A DNA stretch of 64,000 bases from NCBI RefSeq assembly GCF_040196175.1, contig NZ_JBEFNF010000003.1, positions 62,001-126,000 on the forward strand, in the 5' to 3' direction. Source of the stretch: Halospina sp040196175 (GTDB lineage Bacteria > Pseudomonadota > Gammaproteobacteria > Pseudomonadales > Oleiphilaceae). A program made the translations under genes and the position numbers. The notes under the pieces were generated by a model. That model did no database searches. It was not told the DNA's origin and worked only from the letters and a program-made list of their open reading frames with translations. Below, piece after piece: positions 1 through 9,200 of the stretch. The number at the start of each line of letters is the position of its first letter. Position 1 is the stretch's first letter.

Positions 1-383
1 TCCCTGCTTTGCTCCGGCACCCGTCGGCGGGACTCGGCTTCCGTCGTGACACGGCTGGAGGCACCACCACTCTCTGGCCGGGGTTTGGGCTGAGGGGGTG
101 TAGCCTGGCGGGTTTCAGAATCAGATAGCGGCGCTGGCTCAGTAGTGGTCATCTCCTGAACCGATTCGGCGTCACCACTGCCCTGCTGAGCGGCTTCAGC
201 CAGAAAGTCTGCGTCCTCCGGTGCCTCCGCACTCGGACGGGTAGCTACTGTCACATCCATACTGGGGTCGGTGGTTGAGGGATCCTCGGGGGCAAAACCC
301 ACCCCCAGAATCAAGACCCCATGGAAAACCAGGGCTGCAAAGAGGGTCAGCCCCAGGCGATCGGCATGCGTTACTTCCGCCAC
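1..383 (-). CDS. tonB: TonB-family energy transducer, N-terminal part (runs off the window)
   Basis: Read on the minus strand from a GTG at 383, 7 bases after the gshB stop, the frame stays open to the window edge. The first 30 or so residues hold one hydrophobic segment (LGLTLFAALVFHGVLILGVG), the inner-membrane anchor. A long stretch rich in Glu, Ala, Pro, Thr and Gln follows, as expected for the periplasm-spanning part of TonB. The C-terminal domain that touches outer-membrane receptors is outside the window. TonB proteins pass proton-motive force through ExbBD to outer-membrane receptors. The same tonB-gshB-pilG order is known from Pseudomonas (tonB3). The assignment rests on topology, composition and gene order; the GTG start is the best available, with only a weak ribosome-binding site. 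Confidence 0.75.
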   Translation of the reverse strand, partial: MAEVTHADRLGLTLFAALVFHGVLILGVGFAPEDPSTTDPSMDVTVATRPSAEAPEDADFLAEAAQQGSGDAESVQEMTTTEPAPLSDSETRQATPPQPKPRPESGGASSRVTTEAESRRRVPEQSR

Positions 384-390
384 GGCAGCC

Positions 391-1353
391 TCAGCGCCCG
401 GACCGGTTGTCCAGGCGGACGGCAATGGCCGCCATGAGGCGCCCGCCGATGTCGTCACCAAAGGCCCGGTCGAGCTCGCGCACGCAGGTGGGGCTGGTGA
501 CGTTGACCTCGGTGAGATAATCGCCAATCACATCAATACCTACAAACAACAGCCCCCGCGCCTTTAGTGCCGGACCCACCTGCTCGCAGATCCAGCGATC
601 GCGGTCGGTCAGTTCACGCCCGACCCCCTGACCGCCGGCAGCCAGGTTGCCCCGGCTCTCACCCGCTCCGGGAATGCGCGCCAGTGAATACGGCAGCGGT
701 TCACCATCGATCATAAGAATGCGCTTGTCGCCGTCGCGGATCTCAGGCAGGTAGCGCTGAGCCATGGCAGAACGCGTGCCGTCCTCGGTGAGGGTCTCAA
801 GAATAACACTCAGGTTCTCATCCTGCGGGCGCACCCGGAAGATGGACTTGCCTCCCATACCGTCCATGGGTTTCATGATGACGTCACCGTGTTCGCTGTG
901 GAACTCCCGCAGCTTCTGCGGATCCCGGCTGACCAACAACGGCGGGATGCACTGGGGAAAGCGCGTGGCGAACAGCTTTTCGTTGCAGTCGCGCAGGGCG
1001 TGTGGCGGATTGAGCACCAGCGCGCCCTGGCCTTGCGCCATCTCCAGGATCCAGGTGGCCATAATGAAGGCGTCGTCCACCGGTGGATCCTGGCGCATCA
1101 GGATGACGTCAAGCTCCCCCAGGTTCTGATCCCGGCTTTCGCCGAATTCATGCCACTGCTGAGGGTCATCGAACACCTCCAGGGCGCGTGTCCGGGCTCG
1201 GGCCTCACCATCGCGCACGTAGAGATCGTCCGTCTCCATATAGCGCAGGTACCAGCCTCGACGCCTGGCTGCCAGCAGCAGCGCCAGCGTGGTGTCCTTT
1301 TTGAAGCTGATCCGTTCAATCGGATCCATGACCACACCCAGGGTCACATTCAT
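391..1353 (-). CDS. gshB: Glutathione synthetase (ATP-grasp)
   Basis: Joins gamma-glutamylcysteine and glycine with ATP to make glutathione, the last step of the pathway, in the cytoplasm. The 320-residue protein has the usual family length. It begins MNVTLGVVMDPIERI and continues with the conserved KKDTT and MExxDLY segments typical of GshB. The ATP-grasp part follows, with MKPMDGMGGKSIF as the nucleotide-binding loop and EVNVTSPTC near the C-terminus. The frame is open further upstream, but the ATG at 1353 matches the family N-terminus and has GGGAGG about 11 bases before it. tonB lies 7 bases downstream and the pil genes diverge upstream. A small inverted repeat, CCGGCA/TGCCGG, lies in its leader near 1383-1398. 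Confidence 0.96.
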   Translation of the reverse strand: MNVTLGVVMDPIERISFKKDTTLALLLAARRRGWYLRYMETDDLYVRDGEARARTRALEVFDDPQQWHEFGESRDQNLGELDVILMRQDPPVDDAFIMATWILEMAQGQGALVLNPPHALRDCNEKLFATRFPQCIPPLLVSRDPQKLREFHSEHGDVIMKPMDGMGGKSIFRVRPQDENLSVILETLTEDGTRSAMAQRYLPEIRDGDKRILMIDGEPLPYSLARIPGAGESRGNLAAGGQGVGRELTDRDRWICEQVGPALKARGLLFVGIDVIGDYLTEVNVTSPTCVRELDRAFGDDIGGRLMAAIAVRLDNRSGR

Positions 1354-1691
1354 CAGAGGGCCTCCCGGAGCCATATTAAAGAACCGGCAATGTGCCGGAA
1401 ATGCGTGCCAGAGAATACCTGCTATGCTGGAAAAAGGGCAGTAGTTGTGCAAGCTGGCTTTACAGGCTCTTGCCTACCGCCGCTATAGTGAGACAGATCA
1501 CAATCAGTGACACGGCACCGGTGGAGGCCCGAGCCTCGGTGCGCTATAACAATGGGGTCGTATAGAACACGCGGGAGATCTGTGTTAAAACGGCGCCTCG
1601 CACGCATTGAGGCCGAACTCAGGGCATGGAACGCCTGCTGGGCCGCCGACAACAACAACGATCTCTTTCTCTAGCGCAGGGCTTTTGGACA
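1354..1691. other. Divergent intergenic region between gshB and pilG
   Basis: About 340 bases without a convincing gene. It must hold the promoters for gshB (leftward) and for the pil-chp cluster (rightward). Seen in it: the short inverted repeat CCGGCA/TGCCGG in the gshB leader, the hairpin GAGGC-CCGA-GCCTC near 1524-1537, and several TATA-like hexamers, including the candidate promoter at 1459-1489. A few short open frames cross it but show no family resemblance. Confidence 0.6.
1459..1489 (+). promoter_or_regulatory. Candidate sigma-70 promoter for the pil-chp cluster
   Basis: TTTACA at 1459-1464 and TATAGT at 1484-1489 are 19 bases apart (18 if the -35 is read as TTACAG). This would give a leader of about 195 bases before pilG. 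The -10 is good and the spacing is at the long end. A second TATA-like hexamer, TATAAC at 1545-1550, has no good -35. Prediction from sequence only. Confidence 0.35.
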
Positions 1692-2084
1692 ATGGACGAT
1701 AACTTCGAAAACCTCAAAGTCATGGTGATCGACGACAGCAAGACGATTCGTCGCACCGCTGAAACGCTTCTCAAGAAAGTGGGCTGCGAAGTCATCACGG
1801 CCACCGATGGTTTTGATGCCCTCGCCAAAATCGCGGATTCCCAGCCAGACATCATCTTTGTTGATATAATGATGCCACGGCTCGACGGCTACCAGACCTG
1901 CGCCCTGATCAAGAACAACGATGCTTTCAAGCAGACGCCCGTGATCATGCTGTCGAGTAAGGATGGCCTATTCGACAAGGCCAAGGGCCGCATCGTGGGT
2001 TCGGATCAGTACCTGACGAAGCCTTTCAGCAAGGATGAACTGCTTGGCACCATCCGTGATCACATGCCCACGCGCCAGGAATGA
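1692..2084 (+). CDS. pilG: Type IV pilus response regulator PilG
   Basis: Single-domain CheY-like receiver of 130 residues. In Pseudomonas PilG acts at the cell pole to promote pilus extension through PilB and feeds cAMP signalling through FimL/CyaB. The phospho-acceptor is Asp58 in IIFVDIMMPRLDGY. The acidic pair is in VMVIDDSK, and the conserved Thr/Ser and Lys positions are in IMLSSKDG and LTKPFS. The stretch DDSKTIRRTAETLLKKVGC is nearly invariant in PilG proteins. The frame extends upstream, but the ATG at 1692 gives the family N-terminus (MDDNFENLKVMVIDDS). It is the first gene of the chp cluster, 47 bases before pilH. Confidence 0.96.
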   Translation: MDDNFENLKVMVIDDSKTIRRTAETLLKKVGCEVITATDGFDALAKIADSQPDIIFVDIMMPRLDGYQTCALIKNNDAFKQTPVIMLSSKDGLFDKAKGRIVGSDQYLTKPFSKDELLGTIRDHMPTRQE

Positions 2085-2131
2085 CCGTATAGGCATGCCC
2101 CATTATTTGACGACCCAGCACAGAGGAACCC

Positions 2132-2494
2132 ATGGCTCGTATCCTGATCGTTGACGACTCACCCACGGAGGTGAAAAAGATCTCCGGACTGCTGACCAAG
2201 AACGGCCACGAAGCACTGAGTGCTGACAACGGCTCCGACGGTGTTGCCATCGCTCGTTCGGAACAGCCGGATCTGGTCCTGATGGACGTGGTCATGCCGG
2301 GGCTGAATGGCTTCCAGGCAACACGACAGCTGACCCGCAGTTCGGAAACCCAGCACATTCCGGTAGTCATCGTGACTACCAAAGACCAGGAAACCGACCG
2401 TGTCTGGGGCACACGCCAGGGGGCCCGCGGGTACCTGGTGAAGCCAGTGCCTGAGGACGAGCTCCTCAAGACCATCGATGACCTGCTGACCTGA
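2132..2494 (+). CDS. pilH: Type IV pilus response regulator PilH
   Basis: CheY-like receiver of 120 residues with no output domain. In the Chp system PilH opposes PilG, acting as a phosphate sink and favouring pilus retraction through PilT. The phospho-acceptor is Asp52 (LVLMDVVMPGLNGF). The acidic pair lies in ILIVDDSPTE and the conserved lysine in YLVKPV. The start has GAGGAA seven bases upstream. It sits between pilG and pilI, as in Pseudomonas. Confidence 0.95.
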   Translation: MARILIVDDSPTEVKKISGLLTKNGHEALSADNGSDGVAIARSEQPDLVLMDVVMPGLNGFQATRQLTRSSETQHIPVVIVTTKDQETDRVWGTRQGARGYLVKPVPEDELLKTIDDLLT

Positions 2495-2507
2495 ACGGGA
2501 GCGCCGG

Positions 2508-3068
2508 ATGTCCGCGCAGGCCACCTCTCCTGGCTCCGACCCGTTCAGCGTCCTGACGGATATTGCCCAGCGCAGCCACGAAATGGCTGCCGGGCTGCCC
2601 AAGCAGGAAGAAGCGGTCGAACTGTTCAGCGGTATCGGCTTTTCTCTGGCGGGCCAGCGGTATGTGGCACCCATGGGTGAGGTAGTCGAGATTCTGGATG
2701 TCCCCCGATTCACTCCGGTCCCTGGCGTGCGTACGTTTATGCTCGGGGTCGCCAATGTCCGTGGCCGCCTGCTGCCGATCATTGATCTCGCCCTGTTCTT
2801 CGGCCTTCCCAGGCCCGCCGGCAATCTGCGCGAGCGCCGCGTGCTGGTGATCGAGCAGGGCAGCCTGTTCAGCGGCCTGATCGTGGACGATGTCCTGGGT
2901 ATGCAGTATTTCAGCGTCGACAGCCATATGTCGGAACCGGAAGAATCCACCGCCACGGTAAAACCGTTTCTGCGGGGGGCTTACCTGCGCAGCGATGAGG
3001 TATGGAACGTTTTTTCCACTCAGGCGCTGGCGGAGAACGAACAGTTTCTGGATGTCGCGCACTGGTAG
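2508..3068 (+). CDS. pilI: CheW-like adaptor PilI
   Basis: Adaptor of 186 residues that couples the membrane receptor PilJ to the kinase ChpA. One CheW fold covers roughly residues 40-180. Visible conserved parts are the strand-rich GIGFSLAGQRYVAPMGEVVEIL, then VANVRGRLLPIIDLALFF and LVIEQGSLFSGLIVDDVLG. It begins 13 bases after pilH. The first 40 residues are less conserved and polar, as in other PilI proteins. Cytoplasmic, part of the polar chemosensory array. Confidence 0.93.
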   Translation: MSAQATSPGSDPFSVLTDIAQRSHEMAAGLPKQEEAVELFSGIGFSLAGQRYVAPMGEVVEILDVPRFTPVPGVRTFMLGVANVRGRLLPIIDLALFFGLPRPAGNLRERRVLVIEQGSLFSGLIVDDVLGMQYFSVDSHMSEPEESTATVKPFLRGAYLRSDEVWNVFSTQALAENEQFLDVAHW

Positions 3069-3136
3069 TGCGTGTGCTGTAACCACCGGATTCATCGATC
3101 AAAAACAACATCAGAGTGACAGGCCAGGAGCCGAAA

Positions 3137-5257
3137 ATGCAGAACCGTGCCGGAAAATTCATCTCAGCGCAGAGCGCCAACCGGCCCATTGTGGGGCTGA
3201 TCGGTCTGCTCGGGATGCTGACCATCGCCTTGGTGGTGGTGCTGTTCCTGATCAACCGCAACAGCAGCCATGACGCCCAGTATATCGACTACGCTGGCGA
3301 TCTGCGGGTGCTGTCCCAGGAAATTGCCAAGAACGCCACCGAGGCGGCCGGCGGCACAGAGGCGGCCTTCGACCAGCTCCAGAGCTCGCGGGACCGATTC
3401 AACGAACTATGGGGCTACCTCCGCAAGGGCAACCCGGAAACCGGCCTGCCGCCGCTCGAGCTCACCAGTGAAACCAGCGTGCAGCCACTTTGGACCGATG
3501 TGCGCTCCAATGCGGACGAGATCCTGGCCACCCGCGGTAGCGTAATTGAACTGCATCAGGTGGCCGGTGAACTCAACAGCATTATTCCGGATCTGCAGGT
3601 GGAATACGAGGACGTGGTGGACATCCTCATCAACACCGAGGCCGCGCCCCAGCAGATTTCGCTGGCCCAGCGTCAGTCGCTGCTGGCTGAGCGCATTGCC
3701 CGGAGCGTGAACAACATCCTCAGTGGTGACGAAGACGCGGTTGTCGCCGCCAACCAGTTCGGCCAGGACGCACAGCGCTTCGGCCGGGTGCTCAACGCCC
3801 AGCTGCGCGGCGACGAATCCATGGACGTAAGCCCACTGCAAGACCCGGACGCGCAGTTCATTCTGGAATACGTCGAAAACGAGCTCTTCAGCGTGGTGGA
3901 CGAAAACGTCGACCGCATCCTCAACTTTTCACCTGACCTGTTCCAGGCACGGGAGTCCGCCAACACCATCTTCACCCAGAGCCCTGAGCTGTTGAACGAG
4001 ACTTCGGAGCTGGTATCGCTGATCCAGAACCGCAGCCACATCGTTACACCGATCTGGGCCTATGTGATCCTGCTCGCTGTACTCGCCAATATCATCGCTA
4101 TCGGTGTTGCCCTTTACCAGGCATCCCAGCGCCGGCTGCGCGAAACCCAGGAACAGAACGAGCAGAACCAGAACGCCATCCTGCGGCTGCTGGACGAACT
4201 CGCCGACCTGGCCGACGGTGACCTGACCACCGAGGCCACAGTCACCGAGGACTTCACCGGCGCCATCGCCGACTCCATCAACTACGCCATCGACCAGATG
4301 CGCACACTGGTGCAGTCGATCCGCGACACGGCCGTGAACGTGGCCTCCTCCGCCGAGCAGACCCAGGCCACAGCGAAGCAGCTGGCCGAGGCCTCGGAGC
4401 ATCAGGCCCAGGAGATTGCCGGTGCTTCGGCAGCCGTGAACGAAATGGCCGTATCCATCGACCAGGTGTCGTCCAATGCTTCCGAGTCCTCCCAGGTGGC
4501 GGAACGCTCCGTATCCATCGCCAAGAAAGGCGCCGAGGTGGTACAGAACACCATCAAGGGCATGGACGATATCCGCGAGCAGATCCAGGAAACCTCGAAA
4601 CGGATCAAGCGCCTGGGCGAATCCTCCCAGGAGATCGGCGATATCGTATCGCTGATCAACGACATCGCCGACCAGACCAACATCCTGTCGCTCAACGCCG
4701 CTATCCAGGCCTCCATGGCCGGGGATGCGGGCCGCGGTTTCGCGGTGGTCGCGGACGAGGTTCAGCGCCTCGCCGAGCGCTCCTCCGCGGCAACCAAGCA
4801 GATCGAGGCTCTGGTCAAGACGATCCAGTCAGACACCAACGAGGCCGTCATTTCCATGGAGCACACCACCAGCGAGGTGGTCCGTGGTGCTCGTCTGGCC
4901 CAGGATGCGGGTGTTGCCCTGGAAGAGATCGAGAACGTATCCACCAACCTGGCGGAGCTGATCCAGAACATCTCCAATGCCGCACGCCAGCAATCCTCCT
5001 CGGCGGCGCACATTTCGAACACCATGAATGTCATCCAGGAGATCACATCGCAGACCTCCTCAGGCACCAACCAGACCGCCGAGTCCATCGGCAATCTGGC
5101 AGCGATGGCCGCCGAACTGCGTGAGTCCGTAGCCGGCTTCAAGCTCCCGGAGACAACCGAGCAGGCGCAGCCTGAGGAAATAGAGCAGGCTCCTGAGGAC
5201 AATGCGCCCATGGATGACGGGGATGACAGTGATCAGGATGTGCCGACGGTTCGCTAA
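3137..5257 (+). CDS. pilJ: Pilus chemoreceptor (methyl-accepting protein) PilJ
   Basis: Membrane chemoreceptor of 706 residues that feeds the Chp system, in Pseudomonas responding to surface contact and to pilin. An N-terminal membrane segment (about residues 16-37, GLIGLLGMLTIALVVVLFLI) is followed by a long periplasmic region with two PilJ-type helical repeats (QYIDYAGDLRVLSQEIAKNA near residue 50 and QRQSLLAERI near 185). A second membrane segment lies near 305-328, then a HAMP-like linker and a cytoplasmic signalling coiled coil. The signalling tip is at about residues 500-550 (DQTNILSLNAAIQA ... AVVADEVQRLAE). The ATG at 3137 was chosen because AGGAG lies six bases before it; an earlier in-frame start at 3116 lacks this. 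The acidic C-terminal tail (about 25 residues) is unconserved. Confidence 0.95.
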   Translation: MQNRAGKFISAQSANRPIVGLIGLLGMLTIALVVVLFLINRNSSHDAQYIDYAGDLRVLSQEIAKNATEAAGGTEAAFDQLQSSRDRFNELWGYLRKGNPETGLPPLELTSETSVQPLWTDVRSNADEILATRGSVIELHQVAGELNSIIPDLQVEYEDVVDILINTEAAPQQISLAQRQSLLAERIARSVNNILSGDEDAVVAANQFGQDAQRFGRVLNAQLRGDESMDVSPLQDPDAQFILEYVENELFSVVDENVDRILNFSPDLFQARESANTIFTQSPELLNETSELVSLIQNRSHIVTPIWAYVILLAVLANIIAIGVALYQASQRRLRETQEQNEQNQNAILRLLDELADLADGDLTTEATVTEDFTGAIADSINYAIDQMRTLVQSIRDTAVNVASSAEQTQATAKQLAEASEHQAQEIAGASAAVNEMAVSIDQVSSNASESSQVAERSVSIAKKGAEVVQNTIKGMDDIREQIQETSKRIKRLGESSQEIGDIVSLINDIADQTNILSLNAAIQASMAGDAGRGFAVVADEVQRLAERSSAATKQIEALVKTIQSDTNEAVISMEHTTSEVVRGARLAQDAGVALEEIENVSTNLAELIQNISNAARQQSSSAAHISNTMNVIQEITSQTSSGTNQTAESIGNLAAMAAELRESVAGFKLPETTEQAQPEEIEQAPEDNAPMDDGDDSDQDVPTVR

Positions 5258-5287
5258 TCAGAATCACCGGTCAGCGGCAGGCGTATC

Positions 5288-6211
5288 ATGGTCAATGCTG
5301 AAAGCAACAATGCATCCACACAGCTCCGGCGCGATCTAGCGCCGGGAATGGCCATGGATGACGCCCAGTTTGAGCAGTGGCGGGATCTTCTGGAGTCACG
5401 GACCGGCATGACGCTGACTCCCGAGCGGCGCTCTTTCCTGGAAGCCAATGTCGGCACCCGGCTCCGGGAGCTCGGTTTTCCCAGCTATCAAGCCTACTAC
5501 GAAAAAATCCTGTATGGCCCTGGGGCCATTGCCGAGTGGGCGACCCTGGTGGACCGACTCACTGTCCAGGAAACCCGCTTTTTCCGCGACGCTGACGCAT
5601 TTGATCTAGTGGCCGAGCATGCCCGCAACCGCTACCGCGAATGCGGACACGGCACGCTGGAGGCCTGGAGCGTAGGCTGCGCCACCGGTGAGGAGGCTTT
5701 CTCCCTGTCCATGCTGCTGCACTGGGCCGCCAATGAAGCGCCAGGCCGACGTTACTATGGCGTAACCGGCACCGACATCAGTCTGGTGGCACTGGAGAAG
5801 GCACGCCGCGCGGTCTATGGCCCACGCCGGCTCGCGGGTATGGACCCATACTGGCAGTCACACTATTTCCAGACTCTGGCGGATGACAGTGTTTCCGTGA
5901 TCCCGGAACTCAGGAAACGCACCAGCTTTTCGCAGCTCAATATTCTTGAACTGCGACACGCGCCCATGTACGGCATGGGCATCATTTTCTGCCAGAATGT
6001 TCTCATCTATTTCCGGCGGTGGCGGCGGCGGGACATCGCCAACCGTCTGGCCGACCGGCTTGCCCCGGGTGGACTGTTGATCCTCGGGCAGGGCGAGCTG
6101 ACGGGCTGGGAGCACCCGGAGTTGACCCCCGTGGCAGCTTCAAAGGTACTCGCTTGGCAGCGGTCGGAATCCCAGAATGGCAACCGGAGTGATCATGGCC
6201 CAGCACGATGA
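5288..6211 (+). CDS. pilK: CheR-type receptor methyltransferase PilK
   Basis: S-adenosylmethionine-dependent glutamate methyltransferase, 307 residues, expected to methylate PilJ for adaptation. The N-terminal helical CheR domain (about 20-90) contains LLESRTGMTLTPERRSFLEA. The catalytic Rossmann domain shows WSVGCATGEEAFSLSMLL (SAM loop, near 130), GTDIS (ribose-binding acidic residue) and IIFCQNVLIYF (near 228-240). The motif VQETRFFRD before the SAM domain is also typical. Its 3' end overlaps chpA by 17 bases, which suggests coupled translation. Confidence 0.93.
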   Translation: MVNAESNNASTQLRRDLAPGMAMDDAQFEQWRDLLESRTGMTLTPERRSFLEANVGTRLRELGFPSYQAYYEKILYGPGAIAEWATLVDRLTVQETRFFRDADAFDLVAEHARNRYRECGHGTLEAWSVGCATGEEAFSLSMLLHWAANEAPGRRYYGVTGTDISLVALEKARRAVYGPRRLAGMDPYWQSHYFQTLADDSVSVIPELRKRTSFSQLNILELRHAPMYGMGIIFCQNVLIYFRRWRRRDIANRLADRLAPGGLLILGQGELTGWEHPELTPVAASKVLAWQRSESQNGNRSDHGPAR

Positions 6212-9200
6212 CAGCCTCTCCCTCCACTGGGTGAGGGGTGAAATCCAGGACACGCTCAGACAGAGCCAGAAGGCGCTGGAAGCCTTTGCGGAAAACCGCG
6301 AGGACCTTGCGCAGCTGCGGTTCTGTCTGAACCACCTACACCAGGTCCATGGTACACTCCGGATGGTGCAGCTTGAGGGTGCTGGCCTGGTCGCAGCGGA
6401 GATGGAAGCACTGGCCGAGGCACTTCTCAACCAAGAGCCTGCCGACAGCGATACCGCCATCGGCAGCCTGATGCAGAGCATTCTGCAGCTGCCGGATTAC
6501 CTCAATACCCTTGAATCACGCAGTGAAGATGTGCCGCTGCGGCTGCTGCCGCTGCTTAATGATCTGCGCGCTGCCCGCGGCGAGACCTTTCTCTCCGCCA
6601 GCGTGCTCTTCAAACCGGACCTGGGGCCGGCACAGTTTGAGGCACCGGCGAAAGTCAATCAACGACTCGCCGGAACCGGCGTTCTTGACAAGGTCCACAA
6701 GCTCCAGCAGATGTTCCAATTCGCCCGCTCCGGTCTCGAACGGGGCGTGGACTTGGACACGCATCTTGATTACCTCGACAAGGTCATCACTCGTCTGATC
6801 AAGCTCTGCCAGAAGACACCCCAGGGTGAGATCTGGCAGGCCGCAGGCGCCCTCATCGACACCCTCAAATCCGGCCACAATGGCATGGGTGCGGCCACAC
6901 TCGCCCTGATCAACGAGCTCGACGGCGAGCTGGAACGGCTGATCAGTGAGAGTGATACCATTCTCAGCCAATCCGTACCTGAGGATACCCTCAAGAACCT
7001 GCTCTATTACATAGCCCGGGGTGGCGAGTGCGAGAGCGAGCGGGTAGGCACCATGGTGCAACGCTATGGCCTGCTCGAGGCCCTGCCGGGCGACACGGGT
7101 GACCACGGTCAGAGCCAAGCGCCGGCGCGGGCCGCCATGGCCTCCGTGGTGGATGTGCTCACCGAGGAACTTACCGGCATCAAGGATCGCCTGGATCTGT
7201 TCGTGCGCGCTCACGATCGCAGCAATGGCGATCTTGCGGAACTGCTTCCAGGCCTGCGTCAGATTGCCAACACATTAGCCATGCTGCGCCAGAGTACGAG
7301 CCAGCAGGTCATCAATGACCAGGTCGAACGCATCGACCGACTGGCAGCCAGCTCGGACACGCTGGACGATGGCACCCTGATGGACATTGCCGGCGCACTG
7401 CTCTACGTGGAAGCCACCATCTCCGGGCTCTCGGAGAACAATGGCGAGCAGGACGGGGAGCACCCCCCGGCGGGCCAGGAGCACAACCATCAGATCACCG
7501 GCCTGCAGGCCACTGAGGCGGGTAGCGCCGTACTGCGCGAATCCCGTAATGCGCTGGAACAGGTGAAGACAGGTGTGGTCAACTTCATCGCGTCGCGATG
7601 GAACACCGACGAAATCAGCGCGGTTCCGGAACTGCTCTACAGCATCCGCGGCAGCCTGCATCTGATTCCATTGGAGCGCACTGCGACCGCTCTTGGCGCC
7701 TGCGAGAACTTCATCCAGGAGGTTCTGCTCGACGGCGCCTGGACACCCAACTGGGAGCAGCTCGACACCCTGGCAGACGCCATCACCAGCATCGAGTACC
7801 ACCTGGAGCGGCTAATGGACGGCGTCGACGGCGACGATGCCATCCTGGCCATGGCCGAGGAACGACTGGAAAGCCTCGGGTTCCCACCCGGTCGCGACCC
7901 CACCTGGCAGGCCTCCGAACCGGCGACAGATGCGGCCACCGACAGCGCTTCCACTGCTCCGGCAGAAGCTCCCAAGGAGCGGGATTCCGAACTGTTGGAT
8001 GACGACATCCTTGAGATCTTCGTAGAGGAAGCCGACGAAGTTCTTGAGGCCATCCAGCAGCACTACCCAACGTTCCGGACGGACCACGATAATCATGACG
8101 CCCTCAGCGAGGTGCGCCGCGCTTTCCATACCCTCAAGGGCAGCGGTCGCCTGGTGGGAGCGACAAGTATTGGCGAGCTGGCCTGGTCGGTCGAAAATCT
8201 TCTTAACCGGGTCTTGGATCGTTCAATTCAGCCGGGCGAAAGCATCATAAGCCTTCTCGACCGTGTCATTGAGCGCATTCCCGATTTGATCCAGGCGTTC
8301 CGGGACGGTCAGGCCACCGGCGATGTGGATGACCTGATGGGCGAGGCACACAGCCTCACGGACGCCCGCAATGCAGAGGAGCCCCCGGACACGGATGCCG
8401 ATCACGGTGTCTACCCGGAACCTGAGCCTGAGCCAGAGCCAGAGGCAGCGCCAGAAGCTGAGAACAACGCCGGCCCTGAAAGCGACCCCCTGATTGACCA
8501 GGAAATCCTCGATATCTTCATTGAGGAAGCGGAAGAAGTCCTGGAAACCATCCATGAATACCTGCCCAGGCTGCTGGAAAGATACGAGAACACAGATGCC
8601 CTGACCGAAGTCCGCAGAGCCTTCCACACCCTCAAAGGCAGCGGCCGAATGGTCGAGGCGGAACGTATTGGCGAACTGGCCTGGGCGGTGGAAAACGCAC
8701 TTAATCGGGTTCTCGATGGCACCCTTTTCATGAGCGATGACATGGCGTCGGTACTGCGGGAAGTGACCGAAGCCATTCCCACTCTGGTCGAGGACTTCCG
8801 GAAGCAGCGGCCGCCTTCAGTTGACACCGCAAGACTCGAAGCACGCGCCAATGCCCTGGCCCGCGGTGATGTTCTGGACACGGAACCCATGCCTGAGGCT
8901 GAGGCGGCGCCCGAGGCGCGGCCACCGGAAGCTGCCCACTCGGAAGCAGAGGATACCGAGGACGCTGAGCTCGATCCGATGCTCATGGATATATTCCGTT
9001 CGGAGGCCGACAGTCATCTGGACGCGCTCGATGGCTTCCTTGTGGAAGCCGAAGGGCAGGCGGCAGTGGACTATACTGATGACCTTTCCCGGGCGCTGCA
9101 CACCCTCAAGGGCAGCGCGCACACCGCCGGCATCGAGCCCATCGCACAGATCACCGCGCCCATGGAAAAATTCGTCAAACGAGCCCGGGCGGCTGGCGAT